A stretch of 64,000 nucleotides of DNA from Cymbidium sinense (GCA_021442155.1 CM038221.1:46571648-46635647), one strand, 5' to 3'; counted from the first letter of the stretch, positions 37,466-53,639 are shown. Translations and numbers: made by a program. The notes: generated by a model not told the origin, from the letters alone.

Positions 37466-37472
37466 ATTGATA

Positions 37473-40110
<2,638 letters not shown>

Positions 40111-41320
40111 TTATGGATAATATTTCTTTAGAAAGAGCTCATTGATTAGAAGCATCGGGTGCTCTCCCTTATGATTTATGAGCTGATAAGATCCTCCTCG
40201 GTAGGCCTTCTCTATGGAAAAAATGCCTTCCCATGTGGGTTCAAACTTGCTTCTCATCTTCCGATGGGAAATAATTGGTCTCCTTAGAACTTAAACAAGC
40301 TCTCCTACTTGAAAAGCTCCAGGACGTACCAACTTATTGTGAGCATGAATTATTTTGGCTTTGTACTACTCAAGATTCTGGCATTCCCATAAAAGTCTCT
40401 CCTCCAAACCTTCGAGCTCTTCTAACTACAACTTGGCATTATGCTCCATTGTGATCTTGCTACCCACAAATATCCTTAGTGATGGGAGTTGGACTTCTAA
40501 TGGTAAGACAGCTTCAGACCCATATTCTAAGGAGAAAGGGGTAGACTGAGTTCGAGTTCTATATATGGTGCGCTAAGCCCACAAGGCTTCAACCAACTGC
40601 TCATGCCACTATCGCCTGTTGTCGTCGAGTGTTTTCTTTAATATTTGGATGGGAGTTTTGTTGATGGCTTCTGCTAAGCCATTTTTTATCAGGTAGTAGA
40701 TGGTAGAATATCTCTAATTTATACTATGTCTCTAGGGAAAGCTGTTAATTTTAGTGCTCTTGATTACAATGCCATTATCAGATATAATTCATCAAGGCAC
40801 CCTGAACCTATATATTATGTGGTTCCTAAAAAATTATAGCACATGCTGAGCTGTGACCTCTCTAAGTAGGATTGCCTCTGTCCACTTGGAAAAGTAATCG
40901 GTGGCAGCTAGAATGAATCGATGACCCTTGGAAGAAGGAGGATCGATCAGACCCACTATGTCGGTACCCCAACACTCAAATGGCCACGAGGCAAATGTAG
41001 GGTGTAGAATTTTAGGTGGATGATGTAGGACCACACCGTGCACATGACATTAGTGACATCTTTTAGCTACATCCATACAGTCTGTGATCATCAAAGGCTA
41101 GTAGTATCTTAGTCTCTTGATCTTAGCTTTCATCTTTAGACCAGATTGATGCGCTCCACATAAACTTGAGTGTACCTCAATCACAATCTCATGGGATCTG
41201 TGTTTGTCCAAATAATGTAACCACATATAATTGAAGGACCGCCGGTATAAGGTGCCATCTACGAGAGCATAGGAAAGGGCTCTCTTCTTCACCTGATGTG
41301 CTAGGAACTTCTCTTGAGGT
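40111..41320 (-). pseudogene. pol: integrase, element B
   Basis: Sense order: LSYALVDGTLYRRSF; an HHCC zinc region (EVHSSLCGAHQSGLKMK...YY.PLMITDCMDVAKRCH.C); the core with FECWGTDIVGLI (first Asp), GHRFILAATDYFSKWTEA, SDNG (second Asp, about 40760) and KNGLAEAINKT (Glu, about 40640); then a C-terminal part ending IEKAYRGGSYQL...HPMLLINELFLKKYYP and a stop at 40111-40113. That ending is typical of plant gypsy integrases. All three catalytic residues can still be read, but several stops and frame changes break the gene. No chromodomain follows, which fits the Tat branch. Confidence 0.88.
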
Positions 41321-41549
41321 AGTTTGCCTGTATTTAGATAATTTATAAATGGTTGCCTCTAATCTAACTTATCATTCATTTTGGCAATGGAAACCTCACC
41401 TTTAAGAGAAAGTCTCTCGATGAGTTTAGCATCAATAAGGGATAAAACTTGTCTATTTTGGACCTTTATTAGTATGGACTCATCTTCCAGACATGCCAAC
41501 CCTTTGGAAAGCTTGGCTAGGCATCTACTACAACATTCTCTCCTCAAGG

Positions 41550-41990
41550 AATCTTGTAAATAGTAACCTCTCAGGTTTGGGCCAACAACTCCATAGTGTA
41601 CTTGTGGTAATGATGGAGCTTATGTTTTAGAACTTTATAAGATCCAACGATTTGGTTGATGACTAATTGAGAATCCCTAAAGATGTTGATATCCTAAATA
41701 CATAGCGTAACAACTAACTCCAGATCTATAATTAGAGATTTATATTTAGCTTCATTGTTGGTGCATGGATTGGAAAGATGATATGAGAATCTCATCAAAT
41801 CATGGTCTAGAGTTAGGAGAACTATTCCTACTCCTGCTATCCCTAGAAGAGTAGATCGTGGTTCTCCTCCCTTCTGAAAGGAAGCCATACCATCAAACTA
41901 CATCTCCCAGTGATGCTAGTGTCCCCTAAGTTCATAATTTATTCATTGGGGAGGTCATCACTAAGTGAGGAATCAGCAGGAAGTGGGTGT
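41550..41990 (-). pseudogene. second RNase H domain (archaeal-type), element B
   Basis: Motifs in order: FDGMAS (first Asp, about 41892-41894), GIAGVGIVLLTLDHDLMRFSYHL, CTNNEAKYKSLI (Glu) and FRDSQLVINQIVGSYK (Asp). The full motif set is clearer than in element F. A stop lies between the Glu and second Asp motifs. The region continues through ENVVVDA and a linker (SKIDKF..L.MLNSSRDFLL.VRFP) towards integrase. Confidence 0.85.
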
Positions 41991-42099
41991 GCTACTAAAA
42001 AATCTATTAGCGCTTATCTTTTCACCGCACAGTGGGGTACAAAAGTGATATCAAACTATGACAAATCATGGACCAACGTGCCAACCGTCTGGATAATAT

Positions 42100-42680
42100 T
42101 GCCCATGTCATGAGATATTACAATGGATTGATTCTAGAGATCAAGTTCATCTTATAAGAAATCATGTAATGCTGTAGCTTTTGAGATGCAAGATTAAAGC
42201 TAGGCAGTTCTTTTCAATAGGTGAATAATTTACCTCAATAGGAATTAGACAATAGTTGAGATAGTACAATACATTCTCTTTTCCTTCATCATTAGCTAGG
42301 GCTAATAAAGTGCCAAAGGAGTCATCTAATGCAACAGTATAGAGGATGAGTAGCTTGCCTAAGATAGTGGCTGCTAAAATTAGCGACATCATCAGGTAGT
42401 GCTTGATGTATTTGAAGGCATGTTGGCACTTATCATTCCACTTGAACTTGGCATTCTTTTTGATAAGTGCTAAAAATGGTTGGCATCTACCTGATAGGTT
42501 GGAATTGAAGAGTCTTAGATACGCCAACCGCCCTTGAAATGATCTGAGTTGAGTTAGACTTTTAGGGGGTGACATTTATAATATTGCCTTGATCTTCTCC
42601 GAATTGATTTCTATTTCATGATGTAAGATAATAAACCTAAGGAATTTATCCAAAGCTACTCCGAATGCACACTTCATGGG
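42100..42680 (-). pseudogene. pol: RT connection and first RNase H domain, element B
   Basis: The open part 42162-42575 reads MSPPKSLTQLRSFQGRLAYLRLFNSNLSGRCQPFLALIKK, FKWNDKCQHAFKYIKHYL, LILYTVALDDSFGTLLA and IEVNYSPIEKNCLALI. It aligns with F 4300-4720. As in F, the first catalytic position of RNase H is not a clear D.S (YTVALDDS). Confidence 0.85.
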
Positions 42681-43690
42681 ATTCCTTTTAAGGTTAAATT
42701 ATCTTAACCATTCGAAAACTACTCTCAAGTCAAAGAGATGGTCTTCCTTTCTCTATTTTTTACTACGAGGTCATCAACATAACATTCGACTTGATGATGA
42801 ATGAGTTCGCCAAAGATCTGAGTCATGGCCCCCTAGTATGTAGCACCAACATTTTTAAGGCTGAAAGGAATGACCCTATAGGAAATGATTCCGATCAAGG
42901 TTCAAAATGTAGTGTTTATTTCATCTTCAGGGGCCATCTTTATTTCATTATATCTAGATGAGCCATCCATGAAATAGAAGACTGCATGAGATAAGACAAT
43001 GTCCACCTTCAGTTCTGGTATTTCTAGTGAAAATTCATCTTTTGAACATATTTTATTTAGATCCCTAAAATTGACGCATATGCAAATTTGACAATTCTTT
43101 TTCTTAATTGGAATGACACTGGCCAACTAGGTAGGGTATTTTTTTCCCTGAAAAAGCCAGCATCAATCAGTTTCTTGACTTTGGAAATGACATATTGTTC
43201 AATGTCTAATCACATGTCTCTAGGTGCTTGCTTGATAGGGTAAGCACTAGGCTCTATTGTTAGTTTCTAGACTGCTACATTAGGAGATAAACTGGGCATC
43301 TCTTCATAACTCCATGCAAAGCAGTCCTTAAACTCAGTCAACAGCCTAACTAAGTAATTGGTTTTAGTATTATTCAACAAAGAATTGATGTATGTTGGAT
43401 GTGGATTGTCTTCAGTTCCTACGTTGATTTCTTTGAGCCCGTCGATGGTTGATTTGATCTCCTCTTTGAGTTCTGGCAGTGCATCTTTGACTTTAGAGTC
43501 ATTTGGATCATCTAAAGTTTATAAACACACCTCCTCATATGAGTTAGCATGATTTGAAAAGAACCTATTAGATTCTAAATGATTGGTGATGACTAGGCAA
43601 TAGTCACCATCATCGACTGGACTCACTATATTGAATCCTAGTCCTGGTCTTGATTGAGGATGTCTACTTTAGTTGTCCCATAACCTTTCA
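42680..43690 (-). pseudogene. pol: reverse transcriptase, element B
   Basis: Sense order: TIDGLKEINVGTEDNPHPTYINSLL (about 43450-43380), a segment with a stop and frame changes, then VIPIKKKNCQICICVNFRDLNKICSKDEFSLEIPELKVD, FMDGSSRYNEIKMAPEDE and VECYVDDLVVKN. YVDD is at 42770-42781. It is homologous to F 3280-4135. The 5' side is broken at 43697/43698 by LTR E. Confidence 0.88.
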
Positions 43691-43697
43691 AAGTAGT

Positions 43698-46600
43698 TGT
43701 TGACCTCATATTTAGAATGAGCACTCAACCCCTCCATCTTAGACATAGGATTCCTCTTAGACTTCAAGAGTTCCTTAATCTTAAGATACATCTAGTGACT
43801 AGGTGGACATTCAAACCTAGCCCTAAAAGACTTAAAAGAGTTAGCCATAAGAATGGGTCATGCCTTAGGGGTGTTAGGAAAATTTCCTACCCTTATCTTA
43901 AACCATTCCTCACTTTTATTCTTTCAAGTCAAACCCCAAATCAATTCTATTTGATTTTCTCTGAACTCAAATCAACTCCATATGATTGAAATCCATGATT
44001 GAGATCTATGATTGAAACCGATGATCAAAATCCATACAAAAAAATTTCCTAAGTCCAGATTTTGCATAAGTCCTTGAGCCTCCCTTAAGGACTTAACCAA
44101 AATCATGATTCAAACTTATTCAAATCTTTGAGATTTTCTCATGATCCATTTATATGCTCATTTATATGCACATATATAAATGAATATAAATTCAAACCCA
44201 TCAAATCAAATTCAAAATTCAAATTCAATTCATGAAATTCTTCTTAAATCTTTAAATTCCCTTTAATGGATTTAACCTAAACCTTGATCAAATCACTTCA
44301 AACTCATGGGATTTTCTCAAAACACATTTATATTCTCAATTATATTCTCATATATAAATGAAATATAAATATAAATCAATCCAATCCAATTCAAAATTAA
44401 ATTCCAATTTAAAATTACCTTTAATAGATTTAACGTAAATCTTGATCAAACCATTGCAAACTCGTGAGATTTTCTCAAAACTTATTTATATTCTGATATA
44501 TAAATGAAATATAAATATAAATCAATCCAATCCAATTCAAAAATCAAATTCCAATTTAAAATTCCCTGAAATCTTTTAAATTCCCTTTAATGGATTTAAC
44601 TGAAATCATGATTAAACCACTTCAAATCCTTGAAATTTTCTCATGATCAAATTATATTCTCATTTATATTCACATATATAAATGAAATATAAATTCAAAC
44701 AATCAAAACAAATTCCAAAAATCAAACTCAAATCAACTCAAAATCCAATCTAAGCCTTTCAAGTAAAATTCTTGAACTTAGCCAAATCACTTTCAAATCA
44801 AGCCAAACTCTTGATTTTCTCTCATGATTCAATCAACCCTACAATCTTGAATTCATTTATAAATCCAAACTTCAATCACTCAGTCAAAACCCAAGTCAAA
44901 AATCAATCCTAAAACCCTTTCATATTCTTCCTTTGAATATAAAATTTTCAAATGGATCAAAATCCATTTGACTTCAAACAACTTGTAAATGGATTTATAT
45001 TTCAATCATAAGTCCATACACAAGATTAATCAACTTCAAATCAAGCTTTGACCAAGCCATTTGATCTACTTAGGCTCGCTTGACCCAAAGTGACCTAAAA
45101 CACCCTTATGAGCCAATTTTTGATCCTAACCAAATTGGATTGAACCAAACTCATATTTGCCTCTCATCATGATCAACAATCATCATAGGATGACCAATCA
45201 ATCAAATTGGGTCAAACCAAGTCAAACCTAATGGTTGACCAAGTCAACACTTAATCTAAAATGAAACTCGACATAACGAAATTCCACTATAGACCAAATT
45301 GATTGAAACCATTAATCTAAGTTCACTCATGACCTATGTTTGAACTTGAACAAGCCAACATTTGAGCCTAACCTAGCCCAATTTGCCCACTTGATCCAAG
45401 TTGACCCATTTTGACCTAAAGGGCCAAAATGTATCAAAACTTGATATAAGCTAAATTGATTAAAACCAATGGGTCAAGTCCATCCCAAATCACTTGTGGA
45501 ACTTGACCAAAGCCTCAATTGGCCAACTAGACCCAATCTAGCAGAATTGACCTTAGACCCAACATGACCTAATGGGGTCATGTTGAGCCAAAATTGAACT
45601 TAACCCAAATTGATTGGAAACAAAGATACCAATCCACTCCATATGACTAACCTAACCTAAAGCTACCCATGAGCTATCTCAAATAGGTCAAATGGGTCAA
45701 ATAGGTCAACTTGACCCATTTGACCTAAGTGAAGTCATATGAGCCAAAATCAAATATATACCAAATTGAACCAAACCAAAGACACCAAAATATTTCAAAT
45801 GGTCATATGAACTTGACACAACCCTTGGTTTGACCCAATTTGACATATTGGTCAACTTGACCTAAGTTGATCCATTTTGACCTAAATGGGTTAACATGTG
45901 CCAAACCCTATCAAATGGATTCCAAATCCAATGAAACTTGGCCAAACTTAGTTCAAAGTGACCATCCTACCCCTAGTACATAGAACAAAGTTTGGCTTAA
46001 CCCACGGGTAATTTGGTCATACCCTCTTCACAATCACTTAAGGATTTCCTAAAAGCTCAAGGGGACTTAGTGATGAGTGGTGCACCCAACCCAATGGGTT
46101 TGGGGCAGCCCATTTGGTCCGTAGACCAAACCCGACCCCCTTGCTCAAAATTGAAATTTCAAACTCCCTCTTAAGTTCATATTAAGCCACATGGGAGGTT
46201 GGAAATCCACTCCTTGGATCAAACCTACCATGTGCACACTCAAAATAGATCAAACAACCCTCCCAATATGATCAATTAGATCAAAATGGCAAGAGCATTG
46301 CCGATCATCCGATCCTTCAAGGGGGAGATATTCTCCCCCTAATTCAATTCAATTCTCACTTTCCCTCTATCGATTGAAGCTAAGGAACTCAGTCCAATCA
46401 TCAGAGAGCACTCCCAAGCTTCTTAGAGAGGATTAGAATTCCCAGTTTCTTGGTCTTGCACACTACAAAAATAGGGGAGCTCAATCCATTAGCCAACTTC
46501 TTCTATACTTCATTTCCTTCCAATTGCTCTTGCACACTTCATCTAGGAGTTAAGTTAAGTGCACCTAAGCTTTTATTGGAGTTCCCACAACAAGGAAGAA

Positions 46601-48727
46601 TCTAATTCAATCAAAGACAAAGCTCAAGCAAGGAGGAGTTGATCCATCCATTGATCCACTCAACCTCAAGTGCTCCAAACTTTAGCAAGGCTTCATCTCA
46701 ACTAGACTGAAGCTTCTCAAAGAGAATCGAGCATTGGTGATCACCTCTAGCGAGGTAAGGGATTTTTCTACCATTAAACTCGATGTGGTGTGGAGCTTTG
46801 TGAAAGAAATTTTCACCCCATCAATTTTTTTAGTTGGATTTGCCGCTCTCTGTCTTTAGATGGTGTGGGTTGAATTCCATACTACATTTCACTTGGATCT
46901 TCCCCTTGATTATGGATGGTCTCTATTGATCAAGGGGAAGAACTTGGATGATCTCAGCCATCCATCCGTGCATTTTAGATGGACGACTAAGATTAAAATT
47001 AGTTTATCCATTTTAAAATGCGGGGAATCCTTAGCTGTCTGATCTTTAATCGAATGGTAGATGATTAAAATGCTTGCACCGCCAGCCACCCCCGTGAGGT
47101 GACAACTTAAGTGACCCCCTCATGGCATGTCACGTGTAAAGCACATTGAGTGCCACCTCCATGCATCACGCCGTAAGCCAGGGATTAGTTAGGGGTTAAT
47201 AAAATGCATTAATTAATTCTTAATTCACTTAGAGAACTTCAAAAATTCATAACTCCTTATAAAAAATTCAGAAAAATGTGAAATATAATCTTATGGATAG
47301 ATAATTAAATCTAGAACATTTCAAAATTAATTTTGATAAGTTTTGAGTCATGATTTTCTCTGAATTTGGGTTTTATTAGAAAGTGTATTTTGCTAATTAC
47401 TTTTTAATTAAGCCTCTGTTTAATCTCAAATTTCTTGGGTAAGTTTTAGGGGATGACTTCTACCTCCCTTAAGTTTCTTGGGATTTATTGAAGGCTTGAT
47501 TAGAGTTATTGCATATGGTTTCCTTAATTACCCTCCTTATATAATTAAGCATATTTAGGGTATGATTAGTAATTTTAACCTATGATTAGGATTGATTAAG
47601 GTTAGATCCAATATGTAGGAGATTTATGGAATAATTTTGGGGCATTTCCCCTAAGTTATTCCATAAACTCCCTCTTCTCTCCTTAATCTCCTCTTAATTA
47701 AGGGTTAATTCATTAATTATCCCCTTAACCAATTTCTAAAAATTATAAAAAGTTCCAACTTAATTAATATACTTTGGGTAGATGCTTCGGTATTTAATAA
47801 CCTAAGTTCAATTAAGAAAATCAAAACCCAATTCATAAGTATGAAAGGGTGTTTTAAAATTATTTAAGCTAAACCCCTTAGCTTAATTAACTTTTAATTG
47901 TGAGCCAAATTATATTAGGCATTTTCATTATTAGGTGCATTGCAAATTTAAATTCCTTGTGGGTTTTATGTCATCTCATTGGCTCATAATTATTTAGTTA
48001 ATTCCTCTAAGGTGGTGTAGGTAAGGGTTAGTTAAGCTACTTAATTCATACCTTAAACTAATCAATGCATAAAAATGAGTATAATTTTCTAAAAATTAAA
48101 CAAAAATATCAAAGACATGTGGGAATGAGTTAGGAACAACAAACTAATCTCACAGTTTTAAAATTAAATCAAACTTCAAACTAAAAAAAATCACTTTGAT
48201 TTATTCTAAATTTTTTTATTCTATAAGAATGTCTTTAGGATTTAAGTGAAGTGAGTTTGTTTACATGCTTTCATTACCTTGAATATTTTTCCAACATGTT
48301 AAGTTGTATGTCATGTGATATCATGCATTCATAGTTTTGAAATTCAAATTTTAAAATGAAATTGTTTACTTTATGCCAAATTTGCATGTGTTGGCTAAAG
48401 TAAAAAAATATGAGTAGCTATTATCACTACTAAATCCAAGTTATTTTTAAAATACTTAAATCAAATATCAAATCTGAAAGTGTGCTACTTATATTTTAAT
48501 TATAAGCTTGCATGTGATAGGTTATAAGGTATGCTTAGCATATATTTCCTTTCTTTCCTATGTTAGCATAGTTTTGAATAGAAGTTGGTAAGATGTAGGG
48601 TTCATTTGAATAGAACCCAACACTTACTTAATTCCATACACTATTCATCCTTATGCTATCACCTAATAAAGGTTGCCTATATTTGTATACATAAATTGCA
48701 TAAACAAAAATGAATCCATTAAACAAT
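43698..48727 (+). mobile_element. LTR E (+), 3' end missing, inserted in element B between protease and RT
   Basis: It starts TGTTGACCTCAT after a possible left target copy gtagt (43693-43697). It parallels LTR D closely: four AT-rich subrepeats (44150-44700), TTGACC-rich part (45040-45960), palindrome GGGGGAGA-TAT-TCTCCCCC (46321-46339), donor-like AG|GTAAGG (46754), CG-rich stretch (47080-47180) and AT-rich body. Similarity to D stops at about 48727 (D position about 10830). Element B sequence resumes there, so the end of the LTR and the right target copy are deleted. No coding sequence was recognised. Confidence 0.85.
46321..46339 (+). promoter_or_regulatory. TATA-containing GC palindrome, LTR E
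   Basis: GGGGGAGA-TAT-TCTCCCCC, a perfect 8-bp inverted repeat; 433 bp upstream of the donor-like site at 46754. Confidence 0.5.
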
Positions 48728-49165
48728 ATGGATAGCTGGTGTACTCTTGGTGGATGGGGCATACCTCATATTAGGTGGCCAATAGGGAGGCTTTCCACCT
48801 CTGGGGCTGCCTCAGGACTATCCTTTACCTATACCTAGTAGAGGTTGGGTCGTCCTACCCATACGTTCGAATGGAGTAAAGAACTGTGGGTGGAATCTAA
48901 TGTCAGGCTCTATATCTTTCCCTGACTCCATATCTCGATCTCTTTTATTTTCTTTTTCTCTCTTTTTTCTATTTTTTTTCTATTTCTTTTTTCTTTTCTT
49001 TTCTTTCTTTTCGTCCTTGATGGGGATCTTAACTAGATTCATGAGAATAGACTTGTTGGTTTTGGGGAAGAAAATAAGTTGCATCCTCATATATTTTGAC
49101 CTCATGATTTATGAATGGTTTGAGGTCTCCTTTGACATTGTACTCAATTTCACCTCTCATGAACT

Positions 49166-49560
49166 TCATGCATTGATGTAGAGAAGATGGAATTGTGTTT
49201 TTTCATGTATCCATGGTCTCCCACGAACAGCTTTGAAAGATGTATCTGAGTCTATGATATGAAACTTGGCTTCAGTCTTCCAATCATCTATCTCTAATGG
49301 CAACACTATGGAGCCTAAAGCCATCTCGCCTTGTTCATTAAATCCTCTCAATATCATCCTCTCTTTTTGGAGTTTGGAGATATTGATCCTCAAGTAGGCA
49401 AGGGTTCTTAGACTTAGAGTGTTGATTGATGCACCTTGGTCAACTAGAACTCTTGATAACCTATTTCTGCCAACATCCACTGTAATATAAAGAGGGCGGT
49501 TGTGCTTGGTCATCCCTAGAAGCAAGTCTTCATCACTAAATGTAACTCCTAAGATGTCCT
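49166..49560 (-). pseudogene. retropepsin-like protease domain, element B
   Basis: The open part (49525-49166) reads HNRPLYITVDVGRNRLSRVLVDQGASINTLS, LRGFNEQGEMALGSIVLPL and KFHIIDSDTSFKAVRGRPWIHE. It is the same domain as in F 2142-2681. The active-site motif is D-Q-G-A. Between 48730 and 49166 the reading continues as a low-information linker with a proline-rich part before LTR E. Confidence 0.82.
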
Positions 49561-49891
49561 TTGAGCTATGTGCCTCCTCTTCAATTGTGGTCAGCTAAGC
49601 TAAACATATCTCTGGATCAAGAAGAGCCTTGATTAGAGACTCCCTCATCTCTTTGGATAAAATAAGGGTGTCATATATGCTTAACTTAGCTGACAACTTT
49701 CTAAGATGCGCTAGAATACTGTAATCAACTTTAACTTGGTCCTCCATAAGCATATCCATAAGTGAAGCATCTTGTGGAGGGCCTATCTGCTCACTGGAAC
49801 TAATGACTTATTTACCCTTATCCTTAGGTGCTACCTTAGGAGGTAGAACTTTGCCACTGTGTAGGTTGACTTTAGTAACTTCTTGAAATGA

Positions 49892-50700
49892 TTAACTTGT
49901 GAAAAGTTCCACCTTCTCATCAAGTGTACCTACAGCTTCTCGTATGGGATCCTCAGAGTCAGTTGACTCCAAATCAATCTCAGTAGGTGAAACTGATTGA
50001 TTCAAAAAAGGAAAGTCCAATTTTGAATCAAAAGAGAAGGGATCAGAATGACTAGAGCTAATATTATTTTCTAAACTTGGAGCATTTTCAACAGGAATAA
50101 AATCTAGAGTATCAGAAGTGGACAAGATGTAAGTAAAAGTTTTCTTCATTAATTTCTTTTTGGGTGGAGGTACATGATAAAAGTCCAACAAAGTTAGCAG
50201 GTTAAAGGATTTAAAGCCCTTGTCCTCTGATACAATGCTCCTGCTGGTAGAAGAGTTGCTTGTAGAGGAAGAAGTAGTAGATGCAATGGTAGATGTAGTG
50301 TTGGAATCGTACGGTGGTTGCACTACTGAACTATCCCAGACAAGTAAGGTGAGCTGTTATTGTTGTTGGGCTGTCACCTTTTTCAAGTTGCCCTTGGGAA
50401 CTTGCAAACCTTCCTTGATCTTGGAGGTTTAAGCTACCTTAGGCACCTGTAAAGAGAGTTTCTTGATCTTAGAGCCCACTTTTTTATAACTTCGAGATAA
50501 GGCAATATCCCAACCTTATTTTATCTTGAGGATCGTAAGTATCCCCAAGAATTATCCTAATAAAACTGTATGGCTGTTCTAATAAGTATTCCTTGGGAAA
50601 ATCTACAAAGCTTGACATGTAGCTACGCTCAAGCCAGTCCTTAAAAGTAATATAGTCCTCTAAGGCATGGCTAATCATGTAGTGGTAAGGGAAATAGTTA
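49892..50700 (-). pseudogene. gag: gag C-terminal motif and serine-rich gag-protease linker, element B
   Basis: Sense order: FPYHYMISHALEDYITFKDWLER (degenerate form of the C-x2-H-x4-H-x4-C motif of element F, both Cys lost), a stop, then a long open stretch (50323-49892) starting PPYDSNTTSTIASTTSSSTSNSSTS and ending in an acidic part (ESTDSEDPIREAVG). The remainder 49560-49892 is a frameshifted linker with no motif. Confidence 0.6.
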
Positions 50701-53541
50701 GGATCATTACTCTTGCCACTTCCTCCAGCCTCTTAGGCTCTGATAACTAAAAGTCAAGTTTCTTTACAAGATTCTTAAAGATTTTCCTAATTACCTCCCT
50801 CTTGATTGAATATGGCTTATTCAATCTATCAGCAAGAGTAGGTGGGTAATAACTACCTGGCAGTGGATAATAATATCACTACTGTGTATGCTGTTGAGGT
50901 TGTGAGGATGGCTGTTATGGTGGCTGCGACGGTTGATATGATGGTGGTGGTGCAGGAGGAGGTGTAGTTTAGCTACGTCATCATCTTGGACTCCTCCCCC
51001 TCATCCACTAACACAACTATCCCTAGTTTTTACTCAAACACCTTCTGTGGCTTGGGCCGATATGATTGGTCAGGAAAGGGTAACTATTTAGCTTCCTCTT
51101 GCAGGCTACTCACCTCGTTAATTAGTTTCTCAAATATCCTAATGGTAAAGCCCTTAAGCATGAAGGCGACCGGGACATCAATATTCTTGAGAAGAATCTC
51201 AATGGCATATTGTTCGGACAACTGCAGCTCACATTTTGTGCTCAGGTTGATCTATCTAAGAATATATTCAATGAGGGACTTGATGGGAACCTGCTTCACT
51301 ATAACGAGGTTACCTATAGTCACTCTTTGATGAGCTTTAGCAAACCTCTTGATGAAGAGGTGCTCCAACTCAGCAAAAGTTCTAACTGAATAGTTTGGTA
51401 GTTCGGCGTACCAATCAAATGCAACCCCTCTTAGGCTGTTCAAAAAAAGTTTGAACAAGAGTGCATCACTGCCACCGATGTTGCAACAACGAGCTCTGAA
51501 AAATGTAATATGCTAACATGGGTTCCCACTGCCAACAAAGACCTTGAAGGAAGGTGACACAAAACCCTTGGGGTATTGAACTACATCAAATTACTCTGGG
51601 TATGGTCTACCCTTCGGAATGGATGAGCTTTCCCTGACATGCGCCATCGCTTCCCTCACCCGCTACTCTACCATATGCTTGATATATTTTTTATGCATGG
51701 AGGTGCCATCTATGACCTTCTTATGCAAGCTACCGGCATCATCCTCTATGGGAGTGCACCTAGGATGGTCTAAAGCATGCACCAACTATGGTCTATCAGC
51801 TAACATAGGAGAAGGCTGTGAAACTGAGGCTAAGGTTCACAATGCTAAAACCACTGACATCAACACCTATACTTTCTTCTACATCCTATCAATGTGAGCA
51901 TCCTTTTGCCTAAGCTACTGGAGGAGGGGCTGAGCCGAGTGAGAAGTGTCACCTTCCTTGAGCACAACACCATCCCAACTAAGCGGATCCCACTATAAGG
52001 ACCCCCATGTGTCAACCATGTGGATCTCAACTATGTCATCCAACATGTCATCCTCATCAGGATCAAAGCGGTCTCTATCCTCCTCCTGATATGAATGATC
52101 ACTCTCAAGAATCTATCTCTTCTTAAAGTATTTCTCTAAAATATCATTTAGTGATCAATCTACTATGCTTGGCTAGACTAGCACGAACACTCACTTATGA
52201 CTATTTGTAGGACTGTGTTCCTCTAACTCTATGCACCGGATGCTACCTACTAACGAGACTTCATCACTAGGAGGATCAACTGACTATGTCTATGTCCCCT
52301 CCCCTCTCTCCCTCTATTTGGGGTGGTGGTGATGGGATGATGATGCTCTTGGGTTGCTACTCCTTCCTGACCATAGTTGAGGTAGATAGTCGAGCAGGGG
52401 AGCTCGATCTCACCTCAACATGTGGAGTGGATGGAGTGGGATCATTGGGATGTAGCCGGATCACCAGTGGGGATGGTCTTTCCCTGGATGAGGCTTATGA
52501 ATGTTGGTAGGAGTGGTGGATGATGTAAGCTGAATGGGTGATGGTGGATGGTGAGTGGAGCGGTGTGATGGCAACATCGACTACCTCTCAACCAGAGATC
52601 TCCTATTATGTCAGACGATGCCAATAAGAACAATACTATTTGAATGGTTGGCATTGACAGGCGATGAGGGTAATCAATCAGGGCAGAGGCTACCAACTAT
52701 TTGGGATACCTCTGTCACACTCTCTTGCCTATGCTAGGCTGATATTTGAGCCTCCACAAATCTCTCCCTATGGATATGACCCATAATGCTTCTAGGGATC
52801 ATAAATCTCAAGTCAAATAATGCACTAGACTCTGAGCATCTATAAGCTTTTCCAACCTAAAAAGAATAGTCCTATGACCAGCATAGGGCTTCCTATGCTC
52901 CCTAGCCAATGTTTCAAAATGTGCTGGTGGTGGAGGTGATGCAGCGATCCCCCTACAATCCTCCTCTCCATCTGAGGCCAAGAAGGGGTGAAACCTACTA
53001 CCACTCAAGAGTGGAGAGGTCTCACGAGGAGAACTTTACTTAGCTATGTGGGAGGCATCATTGAGCTCCCTAGCTGCTTGCTCATGGTATTGCTTGACCT
53101 TCCTATTTTTGTTAAGGCATTGGGTGCAAGTGAGCAAAGTAGAGTGAGAACTAGAACATGCCTTGAAGGTAGGAGAGACTATCTTAGAGGCTAAGATAGC
53201 CTTCCCCTTGGGGACCAAAGAGAAGGTAGTAGCTCTCATTGGAGCTATGATAGGGGTAATTGATTGAACATGTGCTGAAGTAGCTGGTACTGATACCAAC
53301 ACTGAACGGGGTGTGGGAACCTCAACAACCTTCCTCTTCAATGAGGGAAACTTTGAGTCAGATGAAATGTTGAAGTGGATAAGTGGTGTCTATCCCACCA
53401 CCTCCTCCTACTGTAGTTGTGGTGTCCCATCCTGACAATCTAAACTCCCTAATCAAATGTGATAGTAGTTGTGGTGAGATTGGCTAGATCTAAGGCTAGA
53501 TCTACACTAGAGGGGAAGAAGAAAACAAACTTGTGAGCCAT
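50700..53541 (-). pseudogene. gag: gag, element B
   Basis: The start is an ATG at 53541 (-), giving MAHKFVFFFPSSVDLALDLA, matched by element A. The N-terminal part is serine-, proline- and threonine-rich with PTPRSVLVSVP and PKGKAILASKIVSPTF. The capsid core near 51700-51250 reads FVSPSFKVFVGSGNPC, then LFLNSLRGVAFDWYAELPNYSVRTFAELEHLFIKRFAK, the same as F 1-330. At about 2.8 kb including the knuckle this is a long gag, as expected for Ogre/Tat elements. The reading frame is broken many times. Confidence 0.8.
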
Positions 53542-53639
53542 AATCTTCTTTGAAAAGGCGGTCTGCATTTGTTGAAACATAATTGAGTTAGACCCTTGTT
53601 TTAATATTTTTCTTCAATCATTGACTTCTAAACTTGATT

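Larger units (their letters stand above)
28910..37472 (-). mobile_element. Main part of 3' LTR of element B (-)
   Basis: Together with 20776-21080 it makes an LTR of about 8.87 kb, longer than G because of duplications. It begins (sense) at 37472 with TATCAATTTCACTT, a decayed form of TGTTGACCTCACTT. In sense order it has two copies of a 540-bp start segment, AT-rich subrepeats, the TTGACC-rich part (about 34700-35600), a weak TATA palindrome (34271-34286), donor-like AG|GTAATT (33862), acceptor-like TGTAG|GTTG (30427-30429) and three tandem copies of the TTAAGTAGCC-type repeat. It is inverted with respect to LTR G. No coding sequence was recognised. Confidence 0.85.

Noticed and set aside
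48940..49015. T/C-rich stretch as a polypurine tract of element B
   Set aside because: It lies between protease and RT, not next to an LTR start.
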